IMG/VR virus record: IMGVR_UViG_3300009488_000018
Span: 60,328-124,327 of that record
Source: a virus
DNA: 64,000 bases
Reading direction: 5' to 3' (one strand)
Position numbers and translations under genes: made by a program. The notes under the pieces were generated by a model, which did not search any database, was not told the origin of the DNA, and saw only the letters and a program-made list of their open reading frames with translations. Below are positions 62,320 through 64,000 of this stretch, piece after piece (positions within the stretch are counted from its first letter, which is position 1; each line of letters opens with the position of its first letter).

Positions 62320-62883
62320 TCATTCTACTTTCCTTATATGATGTGCTGGATTCCCTCTAACAATCCAACCATCCCTTACATCATTCAAGACAACACTCCC
62401 CATCCCAACCAGTGCATTCTCACCTATTGTAATATCAGATCCGATAAGACTACCTGCCCCGATACTTGCTCCTTTTTTAACAAGCGTTTGACTATAGATC
62501 TTCGCCTCCCTTAGTCTAACCTTAGGATATTTCATATTTGTAAAAATAACTCCAGGACCTATGAAAACACGATCTTCTATCGTTATCCCTTCAGGTATAA
62601 AGACGTAACTTTGTATCCTTACATTTTTACCTATCTTAACAGGACCAGTAATGTTCACCCCAAAACCTATAACTGTACCTTTTCCTATTTGAACGAAGGG
62701 ACTAATTGAGCAATGACTCCAGACAGTAACCCCATGTACTACAGAAGGAAGATGGAATGGGTACTCAGACTTAATTCCCTTAATAATATTCATAGCAGTA
62801 TCAAACTTAATATCTTGCTCGTCCATATACTTCTCAAATTTCTCTTTTGTCCATTCTTCGGTTTTAGACCAATCTTCTTTCAT
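62320..62883 (-). CDS. hexapeptide-repeat acyltransferase
   Basis: 187 residues. Left-handed beta-helix repeats from residue ~55 (IGKGTVIGFGVNI, IGKNVRIQSYVFI, IEDRVFIGPGVIFTN, ASIGAGSLIGSDITIGENAL) and the C-terminal GNPAHHI typical of sugar O/N-acetyltransferases such as WbpD/WlaRB types. Helical N-terminal extension of ~45 residues is extra. Probably acts on a nucleotide sugar or glycan. Confidence 0.85.
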   Translation of the reverse strand: MKEDWSKTEEWTKEKFEKYMDEQDIKFDTAMNIIKGIKSEYPFHLPSVVHGVTVWSHCSISPFVQIGKGTVIGFGVNITGPVKIGKNVRIQSYVFIPEGITIEDRVFIGPGVIFTNMKYPKVRLREAKIYSQTLVKKGASIGAGSLIGSDITIGENALVGMGSVVLNDVRDGWIVRGNPAHHIRKVE

Positions 62884-62885
62884 AA

Positions 62886-63098
62886 CTATCTCCTATAGAA
62901 CTTAAATTCCTTCTCCACTTCTTCCTTGGGAAAGAACTTACCAGATAGTTTATTCTTATCAAAAAACAGTTGATAAGCTAACTGACCATTAGGACCTTTA
63001 CCCAACTCACCAACGATTGCTATAACTTTAGGGTTCTTCTTACTTCTAATCTCATCGCCCATTTGGAATATAAAATCCTGACTCTGATTTTCTACCAT
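62886..63098 (-). CDS. small hypothetical protein
   Basis: 70 residues: DEIRSKKNPKVIAIVGELG then FFDKNKLSGKFFPKEEVEKE, SH3-like beta pattern. TAG stop. Overlaps the upstream family gene by seven bases. Confidence 0.62.
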   Translation of the reverse strand: MVENQSQDFIFQMGDEIRSKKNPKVIAIVGELGKGPNGQLAYQLFFDKNKLSGKFFPKEEVEKEFKFYRR

Positions 63099-63484
63099 CT
63101 CACTTCCTCTACTACAGGTTCTAATTCGTTTCCTACAAAGTGGTATTCTATTTCTTTATTATACTCTGATACTTCATTTATCTCTACTTTTACACAACCT
63201 ATTCTTACCCCTTTTCGTTCGTCCATTACTATTACTGTTAAATCATTTAAAACTCTATCTACTTCTTTTACTGCCTCTTTTGGGACGTAAACATATAGTG
63301 TCTTCTTATCTATACACTCTTCTATCCTAGTAAATAATTTTGGTACTACATTACTAACTATATTGTCAATATCGTTTATCGTTACTTTGACACTACCAGT
63401 ACTATCAAGGAATTCGCCGTTATACTCATAGTCAAATACTGTTTTATCAATACCCTTAGTAATAGAACCAAATAACCTTCTCAT
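63092..63484 (-). CDS. VPKLF-family paralog
   Basis: 130 residues: IDNIVSNVVPKLFTRIEE, LYVYVPKEAVKEVDRVL, with an N-terminal extension and an acidic tail. Best example of the core. TAG stop. Confidence 0.68.
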   Translation of the reverse strand: MRRLFGSITKGIDKTVFDYEYNGEFLDSTGSVKVTINDIDNIVSNVVPKLFTRIEECIDKKTLYVYVPKEAVKEVDRVLNDLTVIVMDERKGVRIGCVKVEINEVSEYNKEIEYHFVGNELEPVVEEVRW

Positions 63485-63489
63485 CTTCT

Positions 63490-63741
63490 CTACTCTATAC
63501 CAGGAAATGCCCTTACTTCAAATTTTATATTTTCATAGTGTTTGCTTCTAAAATAGGGCCAATTAGTTACTCGTCTTTTTACTTGTGATACATGTCTTCT
63601 TGGAACACGAACTAAGAACAGAACGTCCTCTTCTCTTTCTATACATTCGATCGAAGTAAAAAGTTTAGGAACATATTTTACTAGATGATTAGATAAAAAG
63701 TTAGATATGGTACCAAGTAGAAGAGGACTGTATTTATCCAT
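63490..63741 (-). CDS. VPKLF-family paralog
   Basis: 83 residues: LSNHLVKYVPKLFTSIECIE, FLVRVPRRHVSQVKRRV. Five bases upstream of the previous member. TAG stop. Confidence 0.68.
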   Translation of the reverse strand: MDKYSPLLLGTISNFLSNHLVKYVPKLFTSIECIEREEDVLFLVRVPRRHVSQVKRRVTNWPYFRSKHYENIKFEVRAFPGIE

Positions 63742-63743
63742 AA

Positions 63744-63980
63744 CTAGTATATTCCCGATTCTATGAGGCCAAACTGCCTATAACGATACCTTGGTTTAGT
63801 CCTATCAGGGTTCTCTTTTATAAAATGAAATAGATCTTCATAAAAAATCCATCCTTCAAGATTAGTTACATACTTAAAATTAGGTATCCTAAATGAGTCA
63901 GTTCTCGGCTCATAATCAACTGCTAAAACAGAATGGAAGCCATATATCTTATGCCAAACTACCATCTCTAGAGGTAACAA
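63744..63980 (-). CDS. hypothetical protein (TTG start)
   Basis: 78 residues from TTG behind AGAGGAAGTCA; an ATG five codons in is the alternative. Aromatic and basic (WHKIYGFHSVLAVDY, KPRYRYRQFGL). TAG stop. Near the window edge. Confidence 0.58.
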   Translation of the reverse strand: MLPLEMVVWHKIYGFHSVLAVDYEPRTDSFRIPNFKYVTNLEGWIFYEDLFHFIKENPDRTKPRYRYRQFGLIESGIY

Positions 63981-64000
63981 TGACTTCCTCTTTTTTATTA

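Noticed and set aside
1-64000. CRISPR array
   Set aside because: No regularly spaced short direct repeats with spacers were seen; the repeats at 48.9-57.9 kb are promoter/terminator copies.
1-64000. Full reassignment of TAG to sense
   Set aside because: Many well-formed genes end at TAG next to a following gene or tRNA with no plausible extension, so general recoding is not supported in this window.

Overview
The window is AT-rich, almost fully coding, and packed with small genes, strong AGGAGG-type ribosome binding sites and short overlaps. It carries 18 intact tRNA genes, many small zinc-ribbon and one-helix membrane proteins, nucleotide and DNA enzymes (dCMP deaminase, QueC-like PP-loop enzyme, DEDDh exonuclease, ATP-dependent DNA ligase, LigD-type primase-polymerase) and a 13-base promoter-like box used again and again. 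This fits an accessory part of a large tailed-phage genome. No capsid, tail, terminase or RNA polymerase gene is visible here, so the phage assignment is an inference; a phage-plasmid is possible. Lipoproteins with lipoboxes, an outer-membrane barrel protein and a PilX-type pilin suggest a Gram-negative host.

Layout. 0-12.65 kb: plus-strand small genes interleaved with tRNAs, a large DNA methyltransferase (1478-3931) and an EVE-like/nuclease protein (4378-5499). 12.7-16.45 kb: a run of promoterless single genes separated by sites that look like integron attC recombination sites, one of them split by a 644-base element with 27-base inverted ends. 16.7-20.2 kb: a beta-helix-like repeat protein, more tRNAs, a peptidyl-tRNA hydrolase 2-like gene behind an unusual leader, and a tRNA with anticodon CTA that would read the UAG stop codon. 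20.2-21.6 kb: a structured RNA region, an outer-membrane protein and tRNA-Ser.

21.6-35.6 kb is mostly minus strand: methyltransferase and kinase-like genes, three tRNAs, exonuclease, dCMP deaminase, QueC, a glycosyltransferase, ligase, a metallopeptidase-like protein, primase-polymerase and a queuosine-salvage (DUF2419/Qng1)-like protein, with a plus-strand island encoding a PilX-like pilin. 35.6-43.4 kb (plus) holds a nicotinamidase-like hydrolase and a spread-out vWA / PP2C phosphatase / protein kinase set resembling TerY-P triads. 43.5-47.8 kb (minus) has UDP-GlcNAc 2-epimerase, a radical SAM protein, a NADAR protein and small paralogs. 47.9-57.9 kb (plus) is a series of look-alike transcription units (promoter, conserved leader, small exported protein genes, conserved hairpin terminator) with expanded lipoprotein and 'WG' families. 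58.1-64 kb (minus) holds a glycosyltransferase, an acetyltransferase and more members of a small paralog family with a VPKLF-type core.

How it may work together. The tRNA set and the amber-reading tRNA point to control of translation. Two leaders carry tiny ORFs interrupted by TAG, and several gene pairs are in frame across a single TAG, so amber readthrough may regulate or fuse products; this is inference. QueC with a queuosine-salvage homolog points to 7-deazaguanine metabolism, nicotinamidase with NADAR to NAD/ADP-ribose handling, and glycosyltransferases with WecB and an acetyltransferase to surface sugars. The cassette-like block and the lipoprotein units look like cargo acquired or expanded independently of the phage core.
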